DNA of 64,000 nucleotides from Salminus brasiliensis (Eukaryota > Chordata > Actinopteri > Characiformes > Bryconidae). The notes below the pieces were generated by a model, which was not told where the DNA came from, did no database searches, and saw only the letters and a program-made list of their open reading frames with translations. The stretch lies in contig NC_132879.1 in assembly GCF_030463535.1 (NCBI RefSeq), forward strand, positions 36,380,425 through 36,444,424, read 5' to 3'. The translations under genes and the position numbers were made by a program. Shown in pieces: positions 35,423 through 48,027 of this stretch; the stretch's first letter is position 1, and each line of letters starts with the position of its first letter.

Positions 35423-35795
35423 TTGGGAGACCAGGGTTCGATTTCTGGTCTGGGTGACTGTGCTGTGCTACACCAATAAGAGTCCTTGGGCAAGACTCCT
35501 AACACTACATTGGTCCACCTCTGTAATACGAGTAACCTTGCAAGTCGCTCTGGATAAGAGTGTCAGCTAAATACCATAAATGTAAATGCTTTTTTTTTAT
35601 ATGGGGTGTCATTTTTTCCCACTGTATAAATAAAGATAACCCCACATTATTTGGGTCGTGTTTATTTTTTTCCTTTGTTTCATTAATTTATGGATGGGTT
35701 TCTATGTATTATCCTAATTCCAATTGTACAAAACATGAAGCCATTCATAATGTAATTTCTGTCTTTTTAACGAGTGCTCTCCCCTACAGCTCAGT
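35126..35795 (-). repeat. duplicated segment, copy B (Tc1-related, with insertions)
   Basis: Matches copy A at 33545-33975. In reverse, 35314-35126 reads ISKLLQISRSAVRKIIY..., the helix-turn-helix start of a Tc1-type transposase. It is interrupted by (AT)n at 35380-35416 and by a SINE-like insertion at 35420-35585. Copy B ends about 100 bases before the start of the fam3c 5' region. Confidence 0.7.
35420..35585 (+). mobile_element. SINE-like insertion (partial)
   Basis: GGGTTCGATTTCTGG (box B-like) near the left end, then AAGTCGCTCTGGATAAGAGTG and GTCAGCTAAATACC, a well-known fish SINE tail. Inserted next to (AT)n inside duplicated copy B. Confidence 0.6.
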
Positions 35796-35889
35796 ACGGA
35801 TTTGATCTCTTCCGTTTGCCTCTAGTGTTATTAAACGGACCCTGCGAGCTGTCAGTTTGGGGTGACCACGCCCCCTACAGGTCTCGTTT

Positions 35890-35894
35890 GCAGC

Positions 35895-35937
<43 letters not shown>

Positions 35938-36188
35938 TCGTGGCATTCAGGTGTTCTCAGTCTGCCGGGTCAGGTTAGACAGGTTGGACGTTTTCTCGAA
36001 CGGTCCTTCATCAGCGTGTCTTTTGCCCGGTTTTAGACTGCATTCGTATTTGAAGCTTTGCTGTTCTCTTCGAGATCCGGACGAGGACTCGCTTTATCGC
36101 TAGTTAACGTTAGCTGAAGCGGTTCGTTATGAGGAAGTGTTGCTAGCTGAGGAAGCCAGGTCTACATAGCTACTCTTAGCGGTTTTGT
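35890..36188 (+). promoter_or_regulatory. fam3c 5' region and non-coding first exon
   Basis: A (CT)n tract at 35899-35932 is followed by CpG-containing sequence and a donor GTAAGT at 36189. The matching acceptor ends at 36905, 28 bases before the ATG. The transcription start is not visible. The gene is probably driven by a CpG-type, TATA-less promoter here; this is inferred from position. Confidence 0.5.
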
Positions 36189-36328
36189 GTAAGTATGCAC
36201 TAAATATCCTTAATATCTACCTGATAAATGCGCCATTCGTGGAGCTAGACAGCGCTAGACAGCGCTAGCTACGTTACGCTGACGGTGTCGTGCTAAAAGT
36301 CAGCTTGCTGGATAGACGGACCAGTAGT

Positions 36329-36457
36329 GTTGGCAAATCCAGGTCCAGAAAGTACAAATCCGCCCCGGGATTGTGTTCCGACTGTGCAAGGCCGCTCAGG
36401 CGGATTGAATAAATGTCCTGGGGTGGATTTTTACTTTCTGGACCTGGATTTGCCAAC
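36329..36457. repeat. 129-base palindromic MITE-like element
   Basis: The arms GTTGGCAAATCCAGGTCCAG and CTGGACCTGGATTTGCCAAC are exact reverse complements and extend with small differences toward the centre. A smaller inverted word (GCCGCTCAGGCGG) lies in the middle. It sits in the first intron of fam3c. Confidence 0.85.
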
Positions 36458-36933
36458 ATAGCAGACAAATCAGACTGCGCTCCTGCTAGCCAAGGCTAGC
36501 GAAGCCAATCTTGAGAGATGTCAGCTGAGAAAACCAACTTAGCTAGCTAGATTATTCATTGTAGCTTTTTGCGTTTAGTTTGGAAGGTAGCTAGATGATA
36601 ATTGAGCAACTTTTTTTGTTCTAACAGCGTTGTTACATAATTTAATGTCAAAACACTAAAACTACTCGTTGTGCTGGTTAGCCCACAGCCTGTATACCGG
36701 TTTGACTGAAGTAGCTAACCAGCCTATCTAGTCAGATCTCACTGTTATTTTTTCTCCGTTTTGAGAGCCAGTGGCACGAAAAACCAACAGCAGTGTATCA
36801 GTTAACCAGCTATTCCGGTAAATTAGCTAGTGGAGAGTACGGTTACTGTTGTTAGCTAGCTAGCTTGCTAAGTTAGCCAGTTGTGCTAACCTGTGTGTGT
36901 TTTAGGTGCAGTGAAATACGAGTTTCCACAACA

Positions 36934-39900
36934 ATGATGAGGACAGGAGGTTAGTGTTGTTTTTGTCTTACCAGTGTGGACTTGCTGCTTAATTGTAAAT
37001 TGGGTGTTGAAGTTGTTGGCTTTACTCTGAGCCTGCATGCCTGTGTTCTCCTACAGGGATCCTGAAGTTGACAGCTTTGGTTTCTGTCTTCGTCCTGGCT
37101 CTGTTCTTGGCCTTTGAGCTCCTGGATATTAACCTGAACTTCAAATTGGCTAATATGTTTGGTAAATAAACCTGATCTGTGATTTATTACGGACCCAACT
37201 TCAAGAATCGTGTACACAGTAAAGGTTGTTATTGAATAATTGTCCTTTTCTCTGCAGAAAGATCTGCACCAGTGGAGGATAGCCGTGAGTATTTTTAACC
37301 TACATTAGTGCAAGTTCATCGTTGATACGTCTACTCACTAATAACGTTCATGGGCAGGAGGAATGTCTACCATGGCTACGATCGCTTAATGAAAGCTGGC
37401 CTCAGCAGGCCAGACTTTTTAAATAGCGGCATGAAAATGGGTATGCCTTTGGACCCTGTTTTCTAGTGGGTTAATTATTTTAGAGTGAAAATATTATGTT
37501 TCTGTGCTGGCAACAGAAACGTTCCCTCTGGGGTTGTAAGTGGGTTATTGCACAATAGGCGTGAAGAGAATATAGGCATTAAGGATATGCAGCTGGTGCA
37601 AGGTGTGGTGCGTAGGTGTTTGCTTTGTCATGTGTAATAGGTCCTGCTTTAGGAGTGTTTAACGTCGCCTTTCTTGCATTTCTGAAACAGGAGAGCTAGG
37701 ATATAGTGTGATTGCACCTTTTATGAGCGGTGAAGAGTAAATAGTGTTTGATTACAGATTAGTGTTCGTCAGGCCTGGTCCCGGGCTTCTACACGTTCAT
37801 TGTTTGACCTCACTTACCTGATCCAGTTGAACATCTAATTCACCAGTGTTTCATGAGTTGGATCAGTTGTGGTACTGCAGTAAAAGTAATAAACTGTATG
37901 AGAATGTAAGAGGAAAAAGTGCTACACATGATTGATTGTGAAACAACAAGGGCATAAACTGTGCATATCTGTATAAATGTGTAATAAGTCTATTCATTCT
38001 CTGTAGCTACAAGGCAAACACGGTACAAATGTGGCCTGTCGAAGCCCTGTCCTGAAGACCATTTCTCCTTCAAAATGGCCAGCGGAGCTGCCAGTGTAGT
38101 TGGCCCCAAAATCTGCCTAGAAGACAATATGTAAGCTTTCTTTTCTGCTATTAAATTATTCTTTTGTAGATATGCTGTTGGATGTACAGTGGCACTTTAT
38201 AAAGTGTGTAGAACGGCAAGATGTTCATTCATTGTGGAACAAGTTCTGTAGCTCAGAGTGCTGGGGTGATTATTGAAATTATGTTTAATTTGGAAATGAG
38301 TTTTGTTCCTTTTTATTGCTGGAAAATCCTGTGATGACCCAGTTCAGACTCTTTTGGCAGAAGGAACCAGAGTTTGCCCTAAAATGTCCTAGAACCTGTG
38401 ACTCCCTAACGCCACTGATTCTAGCAAGGTTTTTGTAAAAAAAAAATTCTAGACCTTTGGAAACAAGATGGTGCAACTGCATCACATATCATCCAATGTA
38501 TTTTATAGAGCAGACATTTCTGTTTTTTCTGTCTGCACCAAACAAAACGAAAGTTTTTTTTATTTTTTTTTATTATTTATTTTGTTAAAACCCAGAATAT
38601 TGGTATTTCACAAAGTTGCGTACTTAACAACTTCCCTGACCCTCTCAAACCTGCATAACGTAGTGCTGATCCCTGCATTGTTTGTGAGCTGCATAAATTT
38701 GGCCCACTTCTTTCTGTATATCCAGATAGATGCAGTTAGCTAGCATTGCAAAACTGAAAGAGGAACTAAACCAGCTGTGCGCTCATGCACTTCTTGTCAG
38801 TAGATGGTTCTGGCATTTTTAAGAATTGAACTTTTCTCCCAATGATTGGACACATCCTTTTTATTGTCCCATGAAGTTTGAGAAGTGTACCATCATTAGA
38901 AGAATGTGTTATTTTTTTGAAGATTTTGAGGTTTTTATTTTTCAGTTTTACGCTTACTCCTTCTGTCCACAGAGTGATGAGTGGGGTTAAGAACAACGTA
39001 GGAAGGGGCATAAACATCGCACTAGTCAATGGTAGGTCTCTGCTTATTTATTACGAAAACCTGGCCTTGAGTGAGTCATCATCACCTAACGGTAGTGGTC
39101 TCAAATTGTTTTTGTTTCAGGAAAGACTGGCGAGGTCATCAAGACGGAGTTCTTTGACATGTGGGCGGGTGGTAAGTATTCGTTTCCTTCTTCGTGCTTA
39201 CTTTCCCACAGCATGCAAATACGCACTCTAACTTGCTTTCAGTGGAACTTCAAAAGTGAAATGTGCAGAACTGCAATGTAGATTTACAATGAACTCCTTT
39301 CCCATACTTGTAGTTAGTTGACTGAAAGAGGCTTCTTCATTCTTCATTTTTTTAAATATATATTTTTGAATACTCACATCTGCATGAAAAATTAGTAGTC
39401 TTAACTCCGCTAAACTTCTATAGTCTGCAGAAAAACCTAATTATGTCTTATATTAAGCCAGTACAACTTTGCTAAAGTTGACATGTTCAAAATACACTCA
39501 AGTCCTGTAGTTGCAGGTACAGCATAGTTGCCACTTACTTTCGTAGAATTTGAAGTTACTAATTAGGTTAGAGGAAAAATTGCACATTGAGGAAAGGAGT
39601 TGATTTACATGATCCAAGGTTGGAAAATATCCAGAACCTCTAACGTAATACCACAGAACGTAAAGATCTCTCTCAGTGGTTCTCAGCTGTGTGCTTGTCA
39701 CTACAACCTTTTCCCAAGAGCAAAAGGAACCGATACAGAGAAGGTTAAACGAGAGGTGATTGTCCTCTGGCTAGTTAATCACTCATGGCATTGTGTGTGT
39801 GTGTATATACACACACACATACAATACATACACAAACGCACACGTCAGCTCTAATTACAGACTATAGTCCATCAGTTTCTCTGCATAACCTCCTTTCACC

Positions 39901-41763
39901 CTGTTTTTCAATGCTCAGGACCCCACAGGACTGACCACCACAGAGCAGCTATTAGTTGGGTGGTGGGTCATTCTCAGCACTGCAGTGACACTGTGTCCAC
40001 TCACTGTCTACTCTATTAGACATTCTTACCTAGTAGATGTAAAGTCAGAGACAGAAGCACATCTATTGCTGCACAGTTTGTGTTTGTCATTCTCTAGTCC
40101 TTCGTCAGTGGTCAGAGGACGCTGCACACTGGATATTTCTGGTTTGTGGACTGTTCTCAGTCCAGCAGTGACTCTGCCGTGTCTGATCCACTTATACCAG
40201 CACACTACTAAACACCCTGCCACCATCATGTCAGTGTCACTGCAGTACTGAGAATGACCCACCACCCAAATAATACCTGCTCTGTGGTTTTCCTGTATGC
40301 AGTGAAACAGATGAACTACAGTCTATTCATTTGTATTTGTGATTTTTAGCTCGACACAGTTTCTGTGTGCTGTTACATTCACATGGAGCATTTGCCTCTT
40401 TCTCGCATGCCATTTTTAATCCTTTACATTTCACAGTAAGGGTTAAGAGTGAAGTCTATCATTTTGGGGTTGACTTACATGAAGACTTCTCCTTTTTACA
40501 CTTGCCCTGTGTCCATATGAGACTCACCCACACTAATAGAACTCTGCTCATCACACGCAACAGAGTGATGTCGCTGCAAATGTGTTGTGAACTTGAGGGA
40601 ATTATTGTAGTATTGTAGAAAAGTAACAACGGCAGTAAAACTGGATTCCACACTGTTATGGTTAAGTTTTAGCAATTCATCCACGGTTCCCGTGCGTCAA
40701 ACTGGTCCTAGTTAGAGCGAGAAAGTAATCGACTATTTAATTAGTTGCCAACTAACTTTGGTTGTCGATTTTAGTCAACTAAGTAGACTAGTTGTTGCAC
40801 CCCTTATAGAATTCAACTTTGTTGAGTTTGAAAGCAACTTTTTTTTTTAAACAGTTCAAATGTAAAATTTAGGGAAAAAACTACTAAATAAATAAATGAT
40901 GCTTTCCAGATGTCAACACACTTATCCAATTTTTGAAGACCATTGAGGATGGAACAGTTGTCATGATGGCCACGTTTGATGACTCTGCTACAAAGTGAGT
41001 CCTTTTCCTGCTTTCGATCAGCCAGACCTAGGGTTGCTTATAAATGTAGCATTTTGGGCTGATATCTGCATAACACTGGTTCAGATACTAGTGAGAAAGA
41101 AGGATTAGTCCAGTCCAATTCTGTAACAGATCTGGCCTGAAACATCCCTGATTATTTCTATTTACTTCTCACTGTAGTTTTACATTTAAACCTATTTGAA
41201 ATGAAATGAATGAAATAAAGAAATGGAGAGAAGTTATAAAAAACAAACAGTAAGACTTTCTTTCATTAGCCTTAAGTACACTAGTTTATTTAGAGTCTTG
41301 TTTTAAAATGTAAAACTATTCTAAAGTCAACTTCATCTTTGAATTTCCTTTGTAATCAAAAGGCTTAACGATGAGGCAAAGAAACTAATAGAAGACTTGG
41401 GCAGTTCACAAATCAACTCACTGGGCTTTAGAGACAACTGGATCTTCGTTGGAGGAAGGGGCATCAAAACAAAGAGTCCTTTTGAGCAGGTGAATTTTTT
41501 TGAGTTACTCTGAGCATTAAACTTTAGCCTAGACAGTTGTGCTGCTGTGATCTTACAAATATCAGTTTATTGAGACCTTGGTCTGATGAAGGTATGATTA
41601 GAATATTTTGTAGGATTTGATCTATGGCAGCGCCATTCAGTTAAATGCTGATAAACCTGTTTAATATCCTCAGTACATCAAGAACAATGCAGAATCTAAC
41701 AAGTATGAAGGATGGCCAGAAGTTCTGGAAATGGAGGGGTGTATTCCTCGAAGACAAGACTGA
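36934..41763 (+). CDS. fam3c: FAM3C (ILEI), secreted cytokine-like protein
   Basis: Secreted factor with a GG-domain fold, linked in mammals to epithelial-mesenchymal transition. Nine coding exons: 36934-36949, 37057-37161, 37258-37284, 38007-38130, 38973-39031, 39121-39171, 40910-40994, 41363-41489, 41674-41763; 227 residues, the same as human FAM3C. The hydrophobic signal or anchor is at about residues 7-25. The four conserved cysteines are present (YKC at 58, KPCPE, KICLEDN, EGCIP). Runs such as [30 protein letters not shown] and KTKSPFEQ are nearly identical to mammalian FAM3C. Two ATGs are adjacent at the start; the first is used here. Identity is secure; whether it is a teleost duplicate copy is not decided. 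Confidence 0.97.
39859..40324. mobile_element. MITE with inverted ends in a fam3c intron
   Basis: The ends AGACTATAGTCCATC and the reverse complement of the right end AGACTGTAGTTCATC match. Inside, GGTGGGTCATTCTCAGCACTG (left) faces CAGTACTGAGAATGACCCACC (right). The central part has no open frame of a transposase. It is a family I associate with otophysan fishes. Confidence 0.85.
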
Positions 41764-42289
41764 ACAAGATGTTCTAATAAGCCATCTTGGACCAAACGAC
41801 CTACGATCTGTGTCCCTAGTAAATGAAAGCTAACAAAATCCAGTAAGATTTTTTGAATTGTTTTCTACTGGTAAACGTTCTCCACTATATAAAAATAGTC
41901 TTGTTTAAACATGCAATATGAACAGCAACTTAAAACTACTGATTAATCAGCCTAAATGATTCATTTGAAATGATTTTAATTGTGCAATTAATTAACCACA
42001 GTGCTGGAGGGTACTTTTTTTTTTTTTTTTTTAACCTTATAACTTACTATTTGTATTTGCAGCATTTCTCAAGGTTTTAAATGTGTGTGCCAGGTCTATC
42101 TCGATGTGACATCCCTGTATGTTTTCCGTTCTTGTACTGTTAATCACAGTTCTAACTATAGCTGTCATTCTGTCTTCATCATAACGGTAGACCTAATATG
42201 GGTCTGTAATTTCATGCTACATAGTCAAACAGAAACAGTGGTTCCAGAAAGACAGGGATGATAAAAGTATTACATGCAGGACACAATGG

Positions 42290-42842
42290 GCCAGATTCAT
42301 AAAGTGTCTCTATGCCAGGCAAAATGTGCAAAACGGCAACAAAGCCCTAGTCATAAAGGCACCATGGCTGCTTTTTTTCTATGGCCTGTTTGCACATTGC
42401 CTTGGTGTCGGCCATTTAAAAACCCACATTATTAAGAATGCATATTTATTACCAATGCAAAGAAAACTTAAAGAATTCTTTTAAGATTTTAAAAGAATAA
42501 CTATGTATGAAGGAAGGAACACATCTAAGAAGACCTTTTCTTTCTTTTGCAAACATTATACTAAAGAACATTCGGTCCACATTCGCATATTATATTATAT
42601 AGTGTATTATATTAGCAATATCAGAAGCAAATATATATGTTTGGTGGGTCTTTTTTTGTCATGTGTATTGTTAGGAATTTCTAATGGAACATGCAAATGA
42701 GAAGTTAGAAAATGGCCACATATCACGCATACAATCAATTACACCGCTGATCCTTGCTTATGAATCAGCAGATGGGCTTCTGCAGTGTTATTTGCTTTTG
42801 CTGTTACGGTAAATCTGGCATAGTGTTTTATGAATCTGGGTC
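42290..42842. mobile_element. MITE with inverted ends
   Basis: The left end CCAGATTCATAAAGTGT and the reverse complement of the right end CCCAGATTCATAAAACACT match, followed on both sides by TATGCCAG. No transposase inside. It lies in the probable 3' UTR of fam3c. Confidence 0.75.
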
Positions 42843-43255
42843 AGTATTTCTTAATTAGTAGAATAACAGCATTGATTAATGCAGCACAAGACATAAACCT
42901 TGTCCACTGAAGGCTGTGTGTGTGGGTATATACAGTACAAATGGTTGTGTGGTGTTAATACAATATAAAGTGATGCTGGCAGGCAGCTACACCCGAGTAT
43001 CATCAGCAACTCCCCTCCCTCCAATACACACATGGGCCTTGACTCCTTTCTTATCAGTTAGATATAATAATGCATATGAGAGTTCTGTAGTGCTGTGGGA
43101 GGTGTTTTGTCACTGGCACTCCCGGTCTTTTGTTTTAATAGGTGCTGCTGCTGCTTTTGAGCTGGTTAGTTACTACGAGTGCTAACAACAAGGTGTATTT
43201 ATGTAGCATCATTCTCAACCTCAAGGAAGTTTGACAGTAGCTTCTATGCACAACA

Positions 43256-43283
43256 CCCCCCCCCCCCCCCCCCCCCCGGGGGG
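43256..43283. repeat. C22 run abutting a G6 run
   Basis: Twenty-two C followed directly by six G. Homopolymer length may be an assembly estimate. Confidence 0.85.
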
Positions 43284-43499
43284 AGATTGCCCACTTTGCT
43301 CTAAGATGTCGCTCCTTAGTAGCTGATCTTAAATGTGCAGTGACCTGCAGCAGATCACCGGACGTTCCTGCAGACGTCCTAGACAGCCGCCGACCGTTTG
43401 CACTCCATGAGTGTTTTTGTGTGTTAACTTATCGATGCTCAGTATCATGCAAGACTGAATAAATATCAGTTCAGTGATTCCATTTATTGTGGTTTAAGC

Positions 43500-45790
43500 A
43501 AATGCAGGACTGTTTAGTAAGGGGACTAGCCCCTTTTTTCCTGATTGATTGGATAGAATAACCGAATATGCTACTGGCTCTTATCTAATACTACAAGGAC
43601 ACTGATACTATTAAGTTGCTTTGCCAAGGAAAGTGTCATTTACTGTAAAAATTGTATGCAATAACAGTCTCAAATCTGCTGCATTACAGGATCTTGCCTG
43701 GGAAGGGATGTCTGTAGCTAACATTTATAAGAACTTTTAAGCAGTGCTCATGCCTTGGTTATTCATTCAGTCTAAGCCTTGTCCATTTTACCTGCGCTAA
43801 ATAACCATGTTCACCACTATGACACAGTATACATTACATACAGGATAAAGACTGATCGACAAATGAGTGACACTTCCAAATGTTTTAATATTATTTTGGG
43901 GTTTGTAAGAAATTTATGAAGGTTGACAATCTTTTTGCTGTTAGGTGTGTTTTCTGTTTTGTTTTGTTTTTTAAGTGACTGAACTTTGGCTGAAGGCTTT
44001 TGTAATGAGCATGTCGTCACTGTCGCCCCAAAACCTCAAAAGAACTCTTCTTGACATTAATTGGAGTTGAAAAACTACAGCATGGTAGATTACAACACTG
44101 CCTGTTCTGTGGCAAACTGGCTGGGCAAAGCCAAGAGTCCTTGGCTAAGACTCAGAACACTGCAAAATGAACATTGAAAGTTTTATGCCCGACAGTGATG
44201 GTATGCAAATATTCCTCCTTTATTCTATTTATTTATTTATTTGAATAAATTCAAATGGGTTGATATTGTAGATGCACTGCAAACGATACAAGACTCACCT
44301 AGCCCAATATTTTGCATCGTATTACCACAGATACCACAGCTTTCTGTAGTAACTGTTCCTGAGACGGTTTGTTTTTTGTCTCACGTCTGAATTAATCTCG
44401 CTCAGTCTATGTGGATCAGCAAACTAGCTCCACAGCATGCACTGCACACTGCCCCCCCCCCCCCCATGCATGTATTCTCCTGTAACTTAAGTAATATTTG
44501 TTAAGTAAATATTTGTTTTCCTTTTTTTTCCCAAGCCGTCTGGGATCTGCGTGAAGCATATAATCAGTAGAGACTTTTCATAGCTGTTCATGTGTCCGGA
44601 TTGATTTTCCCCTGTGAGCAGGCAGAGCCACTGATGGAGAAGACCGAAATGATCATGCTGTGGTACTGCAGTGTCTCCATTCAAACTCTGTGTGTCAAGT
44701 TGTTTCAACACTCCTGCTTTGTAACGTTGTGCAACTTCAACCCTTGTATGATGTGCCCACTCTCGTGCCTTTTGTCTGTCTATTTGTAGGATATAGTGCA
44801 TTTGGAAAGCTGTGTTTGCGTTTTTGTTGATCTGAAGCACCCATGGGTATATTGTCAGTTTCATTAAGAAGCGTGTGTGTGTGTGTGTGTGGTGAAGTGG
44901 TAGATTTGAATCGATTTTTGATTTAAAGGAGAGAACCAATGATGTGCCTTGTTTCACCCTAAACCAGGGGTGTGCACTCTAATGCCTGAAGGTCCGGTGT
45001 GTCTGCTGGTTTATATTACAAACAGGCAAACGCGCACTGGCAATCATGTAAGCTTGTGCTTTGTGAGAATAAAAACTAGCAGCCACCCCTGGATTAACAA
45101 AGATGAAGGTGTCCGACGGAAGCCGATTTTCAGTCCTAACCTTTTTTTGGGGTGATGGGGGTGGATACTGGCTTGTAATCCAAATGGCTATGTATTGTTT
45201 TACTTACTTTGTCTTCATTAAATATTTGTATCAACATCTTGATTGTGTTGTGCTGTTGCAAAGTACTATGCAGGAATTAGCACAATTCTAGCATACACCA
45301 CTAACCACAACTTTTTAATCAGTTTACCCAACTGCCTGCCTCGATACACCCACCTCAGCTCATCTGGTTATTTTTAAGCACATTGTCACCTGGAACACAG
45401 GTGTGTTGCTGACAGAAACCCACAAAATAAAAATCTAGAGCAGCCAAGCTTCACTTTAGAGTTTAGATTTGACTTTTAGTGTTGGGGTCAATGTCTGCAG
45501 TAAGACAGACATCCAAGAGAAGGGTCGGTGACATCTGTGCCTTGAATACAGGTCCTCTGGTAGCCATTCACTGCACGTGAGCTTTAATCTGTGCTCTTGC
45601 ACGCATGCCATAACTCAGTCGTCACGTACCCTCAAGTGCCCTCTGTTATCTGACCTGACTATATTTGAATGTTCTTCCTGCTCCCAACATCTGCCATCCA
45701 ATTAATCAGCAAAAGAACAAGGCCGTCCTGGGTTGACGTGGATGTGTTAAAGAGGGAAAGCACAGAAAGCTGTTTGCTTAAACTGTGTGG
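43500..45790. other. intergenic stretch, small repeats only
   Basis: A short (ATTT)n near 44222, a C-run near 44450, a (TG)n at 44872-44891 and repeat-like words near 44965-45010 (GGGTGTGCACTCTAATGCCT). No gene recognised. Confidence 0.45.
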
Positions 45791-45792
45791 AT

Positions 45793-45952
45793 AGAGAGCT
45801 GGAGTCCAGCACAGTGCTGATTTCCCTGCTCCAGCACACCTACTCAACCTGGCAATTAGGGAGTTCGCTGAATCAGGTGTGGTTGAGAAGGGGAAAAAAA
45901 ACTGCAAGAATCCGGTACTCCAGGATCAGGAGTTCCCCACCCCTGTTGAGCA
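45793..45952. repeat. MITE-like dispersed repeat
   Basis: GGAGTCCAGCACAG and CTGCTCCAGCACACC, then GGTACTCCAGGATCAGGAGT and CCCCACCCCTG, words typical of a short fish element; the first part recurs at 3035-3295. Confidence 0.5.
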
Positions 45953-46689
45953 AGGCTACTGAAATGCAATCTGCCATTACAAAATCCAAGCAGGATTAGT
46001 CCAGTTGGCCACAAGGTGTTACAGTATGTACGCCCAGTATTTCCCTATTCACAGTTCTTGGCCTACATGTCTGGTGCCATTACCTATTTTACATCATATT
46101 TGGGCATAAAAACATTATATAAATAAATAAATAAGCCATGGAGGGCAAATGCAAGCCCTGTATATAACCTTCACTGATACTATCTATACTAATGTATTTA
46201 TGTACATGATTTCAGCAGTCAGCTACCTCCTGAATTAAGCCTCGAGGAACACAACAAAGGAGCATTTGGGGATTTTCTGGCTCTAATGTATTATATAATA
46301 ATATTAGACAGTGGTGGTCCCTCGACCGCTGTTTCACACACCAAACTGCAGCGGCCTTGTTTGAAAAAGGTATATATGAGGTGTATCATTTTAATTTTTT
46401 GTTATGCTTTTGGTGATTTATCTGTAAAGCATGCTGCGAGGCTATATGCAGAAAATATGTACTATTGTATTTGATTATAACTAAGAAAGTTTATAAGGAG
46501 TTCATCACACTCACTACGAAGGACATGGATGGAGCAGCACAGCTAGCTAGTTAGCATGTAACATTAGCTATGCTAATGAAAGAATGACACCTCAGCTTGT
46601 CTTTTACAGTCATTTAACCCCCGTGGGCAACAGAAAACTCACTCTTGTAGACAGAGCAGCAACACTGTCATAACTTTGACCCTATGGAC

Positions 46690-47170
46690 GGGGGCAGCGG
46701 GTCATTACCTGTTCCGAACACTGCTAGCTGCAGGACGCTAAACCGGACTGAGGCACGTTGAAGGAGAGCGGTTGATTATAAAGCCCGCCCACAGAGAGCA
46801 CTGATTGGTCTCTGGTTTGTTCAGTAGCCCTTGCGAGCGAGGCCGATACACAGAGTTCCCGGATGTTGTGTGGAATTTGCGGGCGTAAGGGAGCAGCTAT
46901 CAAATCGCGGGAGAGGTGGGGCGTCTTTCCAAATGTCTACCTGTCTCAGCTAATTAGCAAGACTTTCATGAGCAGAATTTAGTGGAAGAAGAAGGAAACC
47001 CCTAATGTTTACAGAGCGGTGGTCTGAAACATTCCCAGGTAAACACAAGTAGGAGTGCTGCTCGAGCATCAGATTCCTCTTCTGTTTAAGATTAACACTC
47101 CTGGTTCATGATGGTGGAGCAGAGCCAGACCGAGCCTTTATGGGCCCCCCCCATACCACCACCTCAGCAC
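46690..47170. other. GC-richer, CpG-containing patch
   Basis: Richer in CpG and GC than its surroundings, with inverted CCAAT (GATTGGTC near 46802), GCCCGCCC-like words near 46785 and a sequence CATTCCCAG|GTAAAC near 47035 that looks like a splice donor. It could be the promoter and first exon of an unannotated transcript, or the interior of a DNA transposon. No protein reading supports either. Confidence 0.35.
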
Positions 47171-47449
47171 CAGATGCTTCATCATTTCATAAGGAGCGAT
47201 ATTGTGCAATACGCTGAAGCACCTGGGCCTTTATCCCACCATCCTAGCGGTGCCCATCTGCATTAGCCCACCAGTGGCAGCAGCCAACCGCAAGAATTGA
47301 TTAACCTAGTGTTGATGTGACGACTATGAAAGTAAATCAACATAAAAATTAAATAATACCTTTTCGTTTTATTATTCAATGTTATTTTTTATTTATTTAA
47401 ATAATTTATTTTTTATTTAAAATATTTATTTAATAAAAAAATTTTATCA

Positions 47450-47545
47450 TGCTATCTTGGTGCTCTTGGGGGCCCCCTGGTGGCGTCGGAGCCCTAAGCA
47501 GCCGCGCAATTTGAGTATGCCTTGGGCCGGCTCTGTGGTGGAGAA
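47450..47545. repeat. possible DNA transposon end
   Basis: GGGGGCCCCCTGGTGGC, AGCAGCCGCGCAATTTG and TGCCTTGGGCCGGCTCTG resemble the end of a known vertebrate hAT-like repeat. The partner end was not found. Confidence 0.35.
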
Positions 47546-48027
47546 CTGTGGGCCCTCGTCTTTCCGGCTCACCAATCAGTCGCCGTTTTTTTGTTCCTAG
47601 TTCCCAGTACACTTCTACCACCTATACAGTGCTTTTAAGGGCAGGATTCATGTGCACTGGCACAAATCACCCACTTAAACAATGGTCAGCAGCCCTACAC
47701 CTGGAGGTGTGCCTTCCTGCATACTTTAGCTGCAACCCTAAGCACCCACCCCCTTCACAAACCCATGTGAAGCTGAATGAGGGAGGTTGGATTTGTTAGG
47801 CGAGGCCTGCAGGAAGGAGAGTTGATGACCACTGCAGTTAAAAGGCTGTTGAATAAGCAGGACAACCCATCAACTCCATATTATTGCACAAGTTGTGTCT
47901 ATACGGTTGTAAAGGTGTGATAGCCCCATATAAGACCGGTCTCTCTCCAGCACAACTTAAACTGGGCCGAACATACAAGCCCTTTTCTTTCGGATGGGAT
48001 AGCAAATTCAACTTTCATGACAACAGA

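Larger units (their letters stand above)
41764..43500 (+). other. probable fam3c 3' UTR
   Basis: No coding exon after the stop at 41761-41763. An AATAAA lies at 43458-43463, followed by T/G-rich sequence. The stretch includes a T-run at 42017, a MITE at 42290-42842 and a C22G6 tract at 43256-43283. The true 3' end could be nearer or further. Confidence 0.45.
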
